Assembly: GCA_902464375.1 (NCBI GenBank)
Contig: CABQIM010000025.1
Location: 1 to 21,044 of the forward strand
DNA from: an uncultured bacterium
GTDB taxonomy: Bacteria; Cyanobacteriota; Vampirovibrionia; Gastranaerophilales; Gastranaerophilaceae
Direction: 5' to 3'
DNA: 21,044 nt
The notes under the pieces are model-generated. The model saw only the letters and a list, made by a program, of their open reading frames with translations, made no database searches and was not told the origin of the DNA. Of the stretch, positions 1-6,833 are shown piece after piece. The first letter of the stretch is position 1; the number at the start of each line of letters is the position of its first letter. Both the position numbers and the translations under genes were made by a program.

Positions 1-54
1 AGGAAATTCAACAACTTCAAATGTTTCAAGTGCGAATTTAATAAATATTAAAAA

Positions 55-141
55 AAAGATAGTTCTGATTATGTGGACTTCTGCATCCCCACTGTCGCCA
101 ATTGGTTCGGTCGCAAGATTTACCGTATCAAAACTATCTTT
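55..141 (+). ncRNA. candidate structured RNA or small inverted-repeat element upstream of the ClC gene
   Basis: A perfect 10-bp inverted repeat (55-64 with 132-141) is extended, after one mismatch, by four more pairs (66-69 with 127-130). It encloses two smaller hairpins, 73-76 with 89-92 and 93-99 with 109-115, giving a three-way-junction shape. The second inner stem and the pair 72/125 use G-U wobbles that form only in the + strand transcript, so a + strand RNA is preferred. A terminator follows at 188-213 and then the ClC gene, an arrangement like an aptamer plus expression platform. I recognise no known riboswitch core. On the - strand a 31-codon protein-like frame without a start codon ends at 48, so a decayed gene end or a MITE (nonautonomous transposable element) remain alternatives. 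Confidence 0.35.
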
Positions 142-187
142 CTATATACATTATTACATATTTTTTTAATTTTTCAAGTAGCATTAT

Positions 188-213
188 AAAGCACAGCAAT
201 ATAGTGCTTTTTT
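188..213 (+). terminator. intrinsic terminator upstream of the ClC gene
   Basis: AAAGCAC (188-194) pairs perfectly with GTGCTTT (204-210) around a 9-nt loop, and the 3' arm runs into six T residues (208-213). It would end transcription entering from the left, including any RNA made from 55-141. It lies just before the -10 box of the ClC gene. It could therefore be the end of an upstream unit or a regulated attenuator. Confidence 0.6.
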
Positions 214-216
214 ATG

Positions 217-222
217 TATAAT
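217..222 (+). promoter_or_regulatory. -10 box of the ClC gene, probably leaderless
   Basis: A perfect TATAAT ends 7 bp before the ATG at 230, so transcription would begin at about the A of the start codon. No good -35 box is seen at the expected place, where the terminator hairpin lies. No Shine-Dalgarno sequence precedes the ATG, which agrees with a leaderless mRNA or with reliance on read-through from upstream. Confidence 0.4.
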
Positions 223-229
223 TAAACTT

Positions 230-1855
230 ATGGAAAAAGGATTTACAAAAATTTTTTGGCAAGCAATTTTGGTTGGTCTGCTGACAGGGCTTGTAGTTGT
301 TGCGTTTCGTTTGGGGATAGAAAATCTGTTTGGTTTTGTTATGTCGCATTTCTATTCACATCCGTTTGTTTTTCTTGTTGTAACTACTCTTGGCGGCTTG
401 CTTGCAGGAATATTTATCCAAAAATTTGCGCCGGAAACATCGGGTAGCGGTATTCCGTATGTAAAAATGTCGCTCCTTAAAAGCGGACGATTAATTAGAG
501 TTCGCACAGTTTTTGTAAAATTTATTGCAGGTATTCTTGGAATCGGTACAGGACTTTCTCTTGGAAGAGAAGGACCAAGCGTGCAGTTAGGCGCAGGTGT
601 AGGTTCTTTTGTCGGAAAAATATCCAGACTAAGTGGTAATAATCGCGATAAACTTATAGCTTCCGGAGCCGGAGCTGCAATAGGAGCAACTTTTAATGCA
701 CCAATCGCAGGAACTCTTTTTGTTTTGGAAGAACTTATACATAAATTTACTCCTTCAATGTTGTTTCCAACACTTGTGGCGACAGTTGTTTCAGCAGGGA
801 TTGCAAGACATTTTCTTGGTGCGAATCCATCTTTCAATGTGTCGCTGCCGCAAATAACTATAGAAGGAAGTATTTTGCCGGTGTGTATTGTTTTGGGGTT
901 AATTTCAGGCGTAGTTGGAGTTTTGTTTTCTAAAACAATATTTTTCTTCAATAATATTTATTCTAAAATAAATATCCCAAATAGCTGTAAACCTGCTCTT
1001 GCTGGTTTTTTAACAGGTTTGGTCGGTTTAGCTTTGCCTTATATTTTATCTTCCGGTAATGGAAGCGTTGAAATGCTTATGAAAGGCGAATTTCCAATAG
1101 CGGTAGTATGCTTAATTTTTGTAGCAAAATTTATTATAACACCTCTTTGTTTTGGCTCAGGTGCTGCAGGCGGCATCTTTTTGCCGATGCTAATGTTAGG
1201 TTCTTTTCTTGGTTATATAACTGGATTTGTAGCAAATTATTTTGGTGCAGATGTGAATATAATAGCAATCTCTTCTATCGGAATGGCTGGTTTTTTAGCT
1301 TCTGTTGCTCGTACTCCGATAACTGCTGTAGTTATGGTATTTGAAATGACTGGAGGATATGAATGTATTTTGCCACTAATGTTAACAGCTGCGATTGCTG
1401 ATATGGTGGCTGAAAAATTTAATCATAAACCAATTTATGCTAAGTTGGTTGTTAATCAGTATAAGAATGCAGGAGTTAATATTTCTGAAAATACTTTGGT
1501 TAAAGATGTTATGACACGCAATATAAAAGTGTTTAATAATGATTCTAATATTCTTGATATTTTAAACATAATGAAAGCAGAAGGACATAATGCGTATCCG
1601 ATTCAGGATAAGAAAGACAAACTTTGTGGAATTATTACCCGTTCTGACATAGAAGATGTATTGGTTGATAATAGAATGAAATCAATTGCGGTAAGTCGTA
1701 TTTTGGAAACCAGCCCTGTGACGGTTTATCCTAATGATAATCTTTATACGGCTTATTATAGACTTCACGAAAATGGTACAGAGTGGGCGATTGTTATTGA
1801 TAAAGCTGAACATGTTCTTGGAATTATTACAAGACAAGATGTGCTTAAACTATAA
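230..1855 (+). CDS. ClC-family chloride/proton antiporter with two CBS domains
   Basis: 541-aa integral membrane protein that moves chloride against protons across the cytoplasmic membrane. The three ion-pathway signatures are present: GSGIP (72-76), GREGP (112-116, with gating Glu114) and GIFLP (315-319). Glu167/Glu168 in FVLEEL match the internal proton glutamate of the E. coli exchanger, and Tyr403 in HKPIY matches its pore tyrosine. By family knowledge these residues favour an H+-coupled antiporter over a passive channel, and GREGP rather than the fluoride-type signature argues against a fluoride exporter. Two cytoplasmic CBS domains follow (about 424-478 and 488-541), which usually bind adenine nucleotides and regulate the transporter. 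The start is the first ATG; it lacks a Shine-Dalgarno but sits just after a -10 box. The physiological role (acid resistance or volume control) is inferred. Confidence 0.93.
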   Translation: MEKGFTKIFWQAILVGLLTGLVVVAFRLGIENLFGFVMSHFYSHPFVFLVVTTLGGLLAGIFIQKFAPETSGSGIPYVKMSLLKSGRLIRVRTVFVKFIAGILGIGTGLSLGREGPSVQLGAGVGSFVGKISRLSGNNRDKLIASGAGAAIGATFNAPIAGTLFVLEELIHKFTPSMLFPTLVATVVSAGIARHFLGANPSFNVSLPQITIEGSILPVCIVLGLISGVVGVLFSKTIFFFNNIYSKINIPNSCKPALAGFLTGLVGLALPYILSSGNGSVEMLMKGEFPIAVVCLIFVAKFIITPLCFGSGAAGGIFLPMLMLGSFLGYITGFVANYFGADVNIIAISSIGMAGFLASVARTPITAVVMVFEMTGGYECILPLMLTAAIADMVAEKFNHKPIYAKLVVNQYKNAGVNISENTLVKDVMTRNIKVFNNDSNILDILNIMKAEGHNAYPIQDKKDKLCGIITRSDIEDVLVDNRMKSIAVSRILETSPVTVYPNDNLYTAYYRLHENGTEWAIVIDKAEHVLGIITRQDVLKL

Positions 1856-1859
1856 TTAG

Positions 1860-1899
1860 GTCTTTAAGTCGTTAGGTCATTAAGTCATTAAGTTCATTT
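1860..1899 (+). repeat. 40-bp element of five 8-bp units (copy 1)
   Basis: Starting 4 bp after the ClC stop codon, five consecutive 8-mers follow the pattern GTCNTTAR, the last diverging to GTTCNTTT. An element of the same length, unit order and divergent last unit lies in opposite orientation at 17222-17261 between fliF and fliG. It has no open frame. Its role is unknown. Confidence 0.6.
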
Positions 1900-1908
1900 A
1901 ATTGCTCG

Positions 1909-1917
1909 TGTTATAAT
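1909..1917 (+). promoter_or_regulatory. extended -10 promoter for gtrA-ribD
   Basis: TGTTATAAT is a perfect extended -10 (TG-N-TATAAT). No strong -35 box is seen, which extended -10 promoters tolerate. The predicted start of transcription is near 1924, about 23 bp before the GTG of the GtrA gene. Confidence 0.6.
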
Positions 1918-1946
1918 AGTAAAAAAAGAATGCGAGTTAGTAAGAA

Positions 1947-2351
1947 GTGAAAAAATTTTGGTTTAGTTTATCGGATAAGATACGGTTTTTATTTATTGGT
2001 GGATTTAATGCAGGTGTATCGTACTTGATTTATTCTGCATTTTGTTTAATATTAGGCGAAGCTGCTTATCAAATTGCACTAGCTCTAGCTTGGGCAATAT
2101 CATCTGTCGTATCTTTTACCACCCAAAAATTTCTTGTGTTTGAAGCTAAAGGTAATTGGATAAAAGAATATCTAAAATGTTGTACAACTTGGTTTTTTAG
2201 CTACTTGATTAATGCCGGTTTACTGGAATTTATTGTTAAAATTTTACACTTAAATGTATTTATTGCACAAATTGTTGCAACTCTTGCTGCTGCAATTTTT
2301 ACATACGTTTTGTTTAAAAAATTTGCATTCAGACCTAAAAAATCAATCTAG
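1947..2351 (+). CDS. GtrA-family membrane protein
   Basis: 134-aa protein of four predicted membrane helices (about residues 13-33, 37-56, 72-92 and 98-119). GtrA proteins are small integral membrane proteins proposed to help move polyprenyl-linked sugars across the cytoplasmic membrane for cell-surface polysaccharide decoration. The N-terminal motif F-I-G-G-x-N and the segment SFTTQKFLVF, corresponding to the family's N-x-W-x-F-like region between helices 2 and 3, support the call. The start is a GTG; the nearby ATG at 1930 is out of frame and soon terminated. It is transcribed with ribD, whose ATG lies 11 bp after this stop codon, although no functional link to riboflavin is expected. No glycosyltransferase partner lies next to it. 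Confidence 0.8.
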   Translation: MKKFWFSLSDKIRFLFIGGFNAGVSYLIYSAFCLILGEAAYQIALALAWAISSVVSFTTQKFLVFEAKGNWIKEYLKCCTTWFFSYLINAGLLEFIVKILHLNVFIAQIVATLAAAIFTYVLFKKFAFRPKKSI

Positions 2352-2361
2352 GGTTTTATTT

Positions 2362-3378
2362 ATGACAAATATTGATGCTAAGTATATGAAAATGTGTTTA
2401 ACGCTTGCAAAGCGTGGAGCTGGGCGTGTTGCGCCTAATCCGATGGTCGGATGTGTGGTTTTGGATAAGAGCGGAAATATAGTATCAAAAGGATACCATA
2501 AAAAATATGGTGAAAACCACGCAGAACGTGATGCTTTGCTGAAATTGCAAAATAACGAGGCATGTGGTGGAACTTTGTATGTAAATTTAGAACCATGCTC
2601 ACATTATGGCAAGACTCCGCCTTGTGTTGACTTGATTATAGCGCATAAATTGGCAAGAGTTGTGATTGGAATGAAGGATGTTAACCCCAAAGTTGATGGA
2701 ATTTCCAAGCTAAAAGCTGTCGGAATTCAAGTTGATTATGTTTTAGAAAAAGAAGCGACATTTTTCAATAGAGCTTTCATAAAAACAATGGTCAAAAAGA
2801 TGCCTTATGTGGTTTTAAAGACTGCTACTACAATGGATGGTAAAATTGCAACAAAAACAGGCTCTTCTAAGTGGATAACATCTGCTGCTGCCAGAGCAGA
2901 TGTTTATAAGATGAGAAAAGAGTTTGATTGTATTATGACAAGTTCAAATACTGTTATTGCAGATAATCCGACAATGAAGATGGTACGGGGTAAGTGGAAA
3001 TGCGTTCTTGATAAGGATCTGAGGACAGATAAAGGCTCTAAAATTTATGAAGAAGGTCAAATTTATATAGCGTCAAGGGAGAATACTCCGCTTAAGAATA
3101 ACCAATTGGATGTTGAGGCTGTTCTAAGACATTTGTATTCACTCGGAATTTATTCTGTTTTTGTAGAATGTGGCGGGACTTTAGCTGGTGCAATGCTCCG
3201 TGAAGGTTTGATTGATGAAGTGTATCAATTTGTCGCTCCCAAAATTCTTAATGATAATTCCGGATACAGCTGTTTTAATGGGGATTGTATTAATGAAATT
3301 TCAAAAGCCAAAAATCTTTCTGTTTATGATATTAAACAAATTGGTACGGATATTTTGATTAAGTCTGTAGTTGGTTAA
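2362..3378 (+). CDS. ribD: bifunctional riboflavin biosynthesis protein RibD
   Basis: 338-aa cytosolic enzyme that deaminates and then reduces the pyrimidine intermediate made from GTP, the second and third steps of riboflavin synthesis. The N-terminal zinc deaminase domain carries HAE (53-55) and PCSHYGKTPPC (78-88), giving the His and two Cys zinc ligands and the catalytic Glu. The C-terminal reductase domain begins near 148 and has TMDGKIA, SKWITS and TVIADNP. It is somewhat shorter than the usual 360-370 aa because loops in the reductase half are trimmed. The ATG at 2362 is chosen because AGGG at 2350-2353 precedes it and homology starts there; the longer open frame upstream overlaps the GtrA gene in another frame. 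No other riboflavin genes are in the window. Confidence 0.93.
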   Translation: MTNIDAKYMKMCLTLAKRGAGRVAPNPMVGCVVLDKSGNIVSKGYHKKYGENHAERDALLKLQNNEACGGTLYVNLEPCSHYGKTPPCVDLIIAHKLARVVIGMKDVNPKVDGISKLKAVGIQVDYVLEKEATFFNRAFIKTMVKKMPYVVLKTATTMDGKIATKTGSSKWITSAAARADVYKMRKEFDCIMTSSNTVIADNPTMKMVRGKWKCVLDKDLRTDKGSKIYEEGQIYIASRENTPLKNNQLDVEAVLRHLYSLGIYSVFVECGGTLAGAMLREGLIDEVYQFVAPKILNDNSGYSCFNGDCINEISKAKNLSVYDIKQIGTDILIKSVVG

Positions 3379-3389
3379 GTTATTGTGAA

Positions 3390-3464
3390 AGTTATTGGTG
3401 GGTATCGCATTGCAAAATTAATGTGGTTCTATTAGCCGGTTTTAAGCTTTACCCACCAATAACT
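3390..3464. repeat. 75-bp element with 15-bp perfect terminal inverted repeats
   Basis: The 15 bases at 3390-3404 are the exact reverse complement of 3450-3464, with 45 bp between them. The element sits between the convergent ribD and ade genes. It has no coding capacity. It may be a MITE-like insertion, or may have been recruited as a two-way terminator, though the loop is long and there is no clear T-run. Confidence 0.6.
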
Positions 3465-3511
3465 AAACATCTTCACCTCAATGCCTCTAACCTTCTATCT
3501 AGCAATAACTA

Positions 3512-5245
3512 TTACGCTTGCAATATAGTGGCATTAATAACATCAATAAAATCAAATTTATTTGTGTCGAATACGCCTTTGTCTGTAATTTTTAGTTCTG
3601 GTATAACCGGAAGTGACAAGAAGCCCATAGTCATAAATGGATCGTTTAATTCACATCCGATGGAATGCGCAGCTTGATTTAATTCTTCGCATTTGTCTAC
3701 AACATAATCAAATTTTCTATCAGACATCAAACCTGCAATCGGTAATGCTAATTCAGAAATAATTTCTCCATCCTTAACTACAACTTTACCACCTTTGCAC
3801 TTAATCAATGCAACGGCTGCGGTGTACATGTCAGCATCGTTTGTACCGATTACAATCATGTTGTGCGAATCGTGTGCGACAGTAGATGCTATTGCACCGC
3901 ATTTCAGATTAAATCCTTTCACAAAACCTTTGCCTATGTTTCCTGTAGCTCTATGACGTTCAATTACACAGATTTTAAGAGTATCGTTTTCAATATTACT
4001 GATAGCATTGCCATCTTCAACAAGAGCCTCTGTTTCAACTGATTTGGTAATTAATTGGTGCGGAATAACTTCCAGTGCTTTGACGCCAATTTTGCCATCA
4101 GGTTCATTTACGCTGATTTTAAAATCTTCAGGAGTAATCCATCTTACGTTAACAGAGTTTCTAATAGCAAGTGCTTCACCTTGCGGAATTTCTATTGCTA
4201 ATTTGCCATTATGAGCAATAACGTTACCGTTTTTCATAACGATATCAGGCTTAAATGATTTTAAATCTGGTAATACAAGTAAATCTGCTTTATACCCTGG
4301 GGCAATCGCACCAAGGTTTTGTAGTCCAAAGTATTCTGCAGTATTCAAACTTGCAACTTGAATAGCCTTAATAGGGTCAACACCTGCCTCTACTGCGCGT
4401 CTAACCATTCCGTTAATATGTTCTTTTAAATCGGATGGGTGTCTGTCATCAGTTACAAAAATACATTTTCTTGTGTTGCAGTTTTTTAGAACAGGTAGAA
4501 GTGCGTCCAAATCCTTTGCAGCCGTTCCTTCTCGAATCATAACGTACATTCCGAGTCTGATTCTTTCGATTGCTTCTTCCGGTGTTGTGCATTCGTGGTC
4601 AGATTTTACTCCGCTTGCAACGTAAGCACACAAATCTTTTCCACTCAAATATGGAGCGTGACCGTCAATACGTTTTTCTTTTGATTTTGCAAGTTCAAGT
4701 TTTGCCATAACGTTATTATCAAGATTCAAAACTCCGGGGAAATTCATCATTTCTGCAAGTCCGAGAACCCAAGGTTTGTCAATCAAAAGTGACAAATCGT
4801 AGCTGTTTAAGTCAAAACCTGATGTTTCAAACGGAGTAGCAGGAACGCAAGATGGAAGCATTGTATATACATCCATGGGAAGATTTTTTACAGCTTCGTG
4901 CATAAAGCTGATGCCGTGCAAGCCTAATACATTTGATATTTCGTGCGGGTCAATGATTACAGTTGTTGTGCCGGCAGGTAATACAACGCTTGCAAATTCT
5001 TTTGGTAACATCATTGCGCTTTCCAAGTGCACGTGTCCGTCAATAAAAGAAGGTGAAACAAACGCTCCATTTACATCAATTTCTTTTTCACCGGAATAAT
5101 TTTCGCCAATCCCTGCAATAACACCGTCGACAATTGCAATGTCGCCTTTGTAAATTTCTTCTGAAAGAACATTCACAATATTAGCATTCTTGATTACTAA
5201 ATCAGCTTTTTCTAATCCTCTTGCAACATTTATAATATTTCCCAT
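3512..5245 (-). CDS. ade: adenine deaminase
   Basis: 577-aa amidohydrolase-superfamily enzyme that converts adenine to hypoxanthine and ammonia in purine salvage. The N-terminal metal-binding motif FIDGHVHLES (HVH at 71-73) is followed by AGTTTVIIDPHEISNVLG, a hallmark of the Ade family. VTDDRHPSDL later supplies catalytic acidic and histidine residues. The C-terminal domain, with VAHDSHNMIVIG and GGKVVV, is the usual Ade extension. The full length is normal for the family. AGGTG ends five bases before the ATG, and the upstream gene's TAG stop is part of that ribosome-binding site, so translation of the two genes is probably coupled. Expression is likely from the extended -10 promoter at 5846-5854. 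Confidence 0.95.
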   Translation of the reverse strand: MGNIINVARGLEKADLVIKNANIVNVLSEEIYKGDIAIVDGVIAGIGENYSGEKEIDVNGAFVSPSFIDGHVHLESAMMLPKEFASVVLPAGTTTVIIDPHEISNVLGLHGISFMHEAVKNLPMDVYTMLPSCVPATPFETSGFDLNSYDLSLLIDKPWVLGLAEMMNFPGVLNLDNNVMAKLELAKSKEKRIDGHAPYLSGKDLCAYVASGVKSDHECTTPEEAIERIRLGMYVMIREGTAAKDLDALLPVLKNCNTRKCIFVTDDRHPSDLKEHINGMVRRAVEAGVDPIKAIQVASLNTAEYFGLQNLGAIAPGYKADLLVLPDLKSFKPDIVMKNGNVIAHNGKLAIEIPQGEALAIRNSVNVRWITPEDFKISVNEPDGKIGVKALEVIPHQLITKSVETEALVEDGNAISNIENDTLKICVIERHRATGNIGKGFVKGFNLKCGAIASTVAHDSHNMIVIGTNDADMYTAAVALIKCKGGKVVVKDGEIISELALPIAGLMSDRKFDYVVDKCEELNQAAHSIGCELNDPFMTMGFLSLPVIPELKITDKGVFDTNKFDFIDVINATILQA

Positions 5246-5252
5246 TTTTCAC

Positions 5253-5825
5253 CTATAAAATTAAATTTCTGTAATCAACGAGTTTTGATAAGTCTTCGCT
5301 TTTGATAACTTCATCAATAATATCTTTGAAACTTTCTGCCTTTTCAGTTTTCATACTGTCAGGCAAAACAATATCTGCGTTTGTTTTAGAATTTACAAAC
5401 CCCTTGTTCGATACTAAAAACTCTCTATATAGTTTTAGTATTTTCATATCGTCTTCGTTAATTTTGTATTCTGTAGAAAGAAAATATTTCATATCCTTAG
5501 GGAATAATTCTAAGAATCTAATCATAAAATCAGTATCAGCTGTGTTTTCTTCATCATTATATTCTCCGCCCAAACAAGGATTGTTTAGAATTTCTTGTTC
5601 CGGTTGAGTTTTTATGTAAGCTGCCCACATTAGACATCCAACGTAGAATCCAAGGTTATTGTAAAATATTTCCAAAAATCTTTTGTAATATTGTCTAAAT
5701 TTCATTTTCTTTTGAGAAAGGTTCTTAAATCTGTTAATATCCATATAAAGATATTCAACAGTCCCCCTAAAAGCTAATATAAATGGTCCAAATCCTGGGT
5801 CAAATTCTAAGCCTGCATTTGTCAT
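5253..5825 (-). CDS. unknown 190-aa protein, first gene of the ade operon
   Basis: I recognise no family. The protein is soluble-looking, acidic in its C-terminal half and rich in Phe, Tyr and Lys in the first 90 residues. A weakly hydrophobic stretch (about 58-72, FYVGCLMWAAYIK) is too short and mixed for a confident membrane helix. The middle is Asp/Glu-rich (about 88-125) and predicted mostly helical. A good ribosome-binding site (GGGAAG, 5 bp before the ATG) and an extended -10 promoter precede it, and its stop codon lies within the ribosome-binding site of ade, so it is a genuine expressed gene. The coupling suggests a function connected with adenine deaminase or purine use, but this is inference only. 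Confidence 0.8.
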   Translation of the reverse strand: MTNAGLEFDPGFGPFILAFRGTVEYLYMDINRFKNLSQKKMKFRQYYKRFLEIFYNNLGFYVGCLMWAAYIKTQPEQEILNNPCLGGEYNDEENTADTDFMIRFLELFPKDMKYFLSTEYKINEDDMKILKLYREFLVSNKGFVNSKTNADIVLPDSMKTEKAESFKDIIDEVIKSEDLSKLVDYRNLIL

Positions 5826-5845
5826 AACATCTTCCCTTTTAAATA

Positions 5846-5854
5846 TTTATACCA
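5846..5854 (-). promoter_or_regulatory. extended -10 promoter of the 190-aa gene and ade
   Basis: On the minus strand TGGTATAAA is an extended -10 box (TG-N-TATAAA). It lies about 20 bp before the 190-aa gene's ATG. No convincing -35 is visible. Confidence 0.5.
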
Positions 5855-5926
5855 TTTTAGTTTAACGGGTTGGAATAGTCAAGAATGTAGGTTGTAAATT
5901 AGAAGGGCTGAAATTGTTGAATTAAT

Positions 5927-5992
5927 ACCCACTAGCATTCGTAACTTTCGCAAAGCTCAAGAACGACTGCGACCTCCCTGATTAGGGCGGTA
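5927..5992 (+). repeat. dispersed hairpin repeat, copy C
   Basis: Starts ACCCACTAGCATT, then TTTCGCAAAGCTCAA, and ends in a CCTCCCT...AGGGCGG hairpin. It matches the copy at 9979-10044 at both ends, and the reverse complement of the copy at 8275-8412 in the middle. It lies between two minus-strand genes and is non-coding. Confidence 0.65.
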
Positions 5993-6028
5993 TGTTAGGG
6001 AAAATATTATATCAATAACCACCCAATA

Positions 6029-6063
6029 AAAAAGTAAAAGCGATAATTGTGTAAATTATCGCT
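6029..6063 (-). terminator. intrinsic terminator of the 93-aa gene
   Basis: AGCGATAATT (6039-6048) and AATTATCGCT (6054-6063) form a perfect 10-bp stem with a 5-nt loop. Read on the minus strand, the stem is followed by a T-rich tail (complement of the A-rich 6027-6039). It lies about 80 nt after the stop codon of the 6144-6425 gene. Confidence 0.75.
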
Positions 6064-6143
6064 AAATTATGTGTGTGTATTATATTATAGATTTTTTACA
6101 AAGTGTGTGTGTTCTAAGGTAAATGTTTATCTCTAAAACTTGA

Positions 6144-6425
6144 TTAAGCAATTGCTACAAATTGTTTTGATTCGTTTTGAGGAGCTTGGTCGTTTTCACG
6201 AATCATACTGAATGTTCTGTATAATTTGTAACCTAATGCCTTTAATGGGTTTGCGCTAACAGAGTCTGCGTTTTGTGCAAATTCTTTGTTTTGTTCAAAC
6301 TTAACTGATGCTTGTGGATCTCTCAACATAAGAATTGCATTTTGTGAAGCAGCATCCTTAGAAACATCGTTAGCTCTGAAATTGTTATTTATATAATTTA
6401 TATTTGAGATTTTATTAATTTGCAT
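6144..6425 (-). CDS. unknown 93-aa small protein with N-terminal NNNFRAN motif
   Basis: No family recognised. The first 20 residues are Asn- and Ile-rich with no signal peptide, followed by the F-R-A triplet. The rest is polar and helical-looking, with a Lys/Arg/Tyr patch near 69-77 (GYKLYRTFSMIR). The ATG at 6425 is preferred to the GTG three codons upstream because that GTG forms part of an AGAGGTG ribosome-binding site six bases before the ATG. The gene is monocistronic: a near-consensus promoter (6492-6520) and a strong terminator (6029-6063) bracket it, which suggests high, independent expression. An 'F-[KR]-A after an Asn-rich start' also occurs in the protein at 8552-9943. Confidence 0.8.
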   Translation of the reverse strand: MQINKISNINYINNNFRANDVSKDAASQNAILMLRDPQASVKFEQNKEFAQNADSVSANPLKALGYKLYRTFSMIRENDQAPQNESKQFVAIA

Positions 6426-6491
6426 TTTTATCACCTCTGTGAACTTTCTGTTAGAATTAAGTGTTTTATTTACACTTCATTTAACAATTTC

Positions 6492-6520
6492 ATTATGCTA
6501 CATATAAAATAAAAAGTCAA
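6492..6520 (-). promoter_or_regulatory. strong sigma-70-type promoter of the 93-aa gene
   Basis: On the minus strand TTGACT (6515-6520) is separated by exactly 17 bp from CATAAT (6492-6497). The predicted leader of about 60 nt contains a small AAGTGT/ACACTT hairpin (about 6460-6478) before the ribosome-binding site. Confidence 0.75.
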
Positions 6521-6780
6521 GAGGGTGGAAGTTATTTTGTTAACTTTTGTGAAATATAGGATGCGCAAGGGTTTTGGTATAAAATGTCGTTTTTACACTT
6601 AAAAAATAGCCTAGTTGGGTATCGTCCATCTGGGGGAATTTATTTTTTGATTTTTTGTCATGGTTGATTTTAAAAAAGAGTATTTTTAGAGGATTTTTTT
6701 ATAATTTTATGAAAAAAAGAAGAAAAACTGTTTGCGTAGTGTAAAAAATACACTAATTAATATGATTATCCACTCTACTA
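6521..6780. other. AT-rich divergent intergenic region with one small inverted repeat
   Basis: No gene is supported here. The region is AT-rich with several T- and A-runs. A 7-bp inverted repeat TAGTGTA/TACACTA around five A's (6737-6755) lies about 25 bp upstream of the -35 box of the acyltransferase promoter and could be an operator. An isolated extended -10-like TGGTATAAA near 6570-6580 has no -35 box and no gene to serve. Confidence 0.35.
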
Positions 6781-6809
6781 TTCACTAATTGAATTATTTA
6801 TAGTATAAT
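6781..6809 (+). promoter_or_regulatory. promoter of the acyltransferase pair
   Basis: TTCACT (6781-6786), a 17-bp spacer and perfect TATAAT (6804-6809). Transcription should start near 6816. That position is itself an ATG in frame with the gene, but a GAGGGG ribosome-binding site at 6821-6826 points to the next ATG at 6834. Confidence 0.6.
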
Positions 6810-6833
6810 TTTGGCATGACGAGGGGATGTTAT

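Noticed and set aside
1..51. End of a + strand gene running into the window (17 codons, stop at 49-51)
   Set aside because: Too short to judge; composition is AT-rich and no motif is visible.
48..141. Minus-strand frame of 31 codons with protein-like composition
   Set aside because: It lacks any ATG, GTG or TTG start and is bounded by a stop codon directly upstream; at most a decayed gene end.
352..951. Long minus-strand open frame opposite the ClC gene (199 codons)
   Set aside because: It is the antisense shadow of a well-supported gene, with composition and motifs only on the + strand.
230..1855. Fluoride-specific ClC with a fluoride riboswitch upstream
   Set aside because: The protein has the canonical GREGP signature and CBS domains, and the upstream sequence lacks the conserved bases of the crcB (fluoride) RNA.
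2254..2361. 36-residue N-terminal extension of RibD
   Set aside because: It overlaps the GtrA gene in another frame, is unlike any RibD start, and a good ribosome-binding site lies before the ATG at 2362.
6560..6660. Possible small + strand RNA with an extended -10-like box
   Set aside because: There is no -35 box, no convincing stem before the T-runs and no conserved motif; the region is simply AT-rich.
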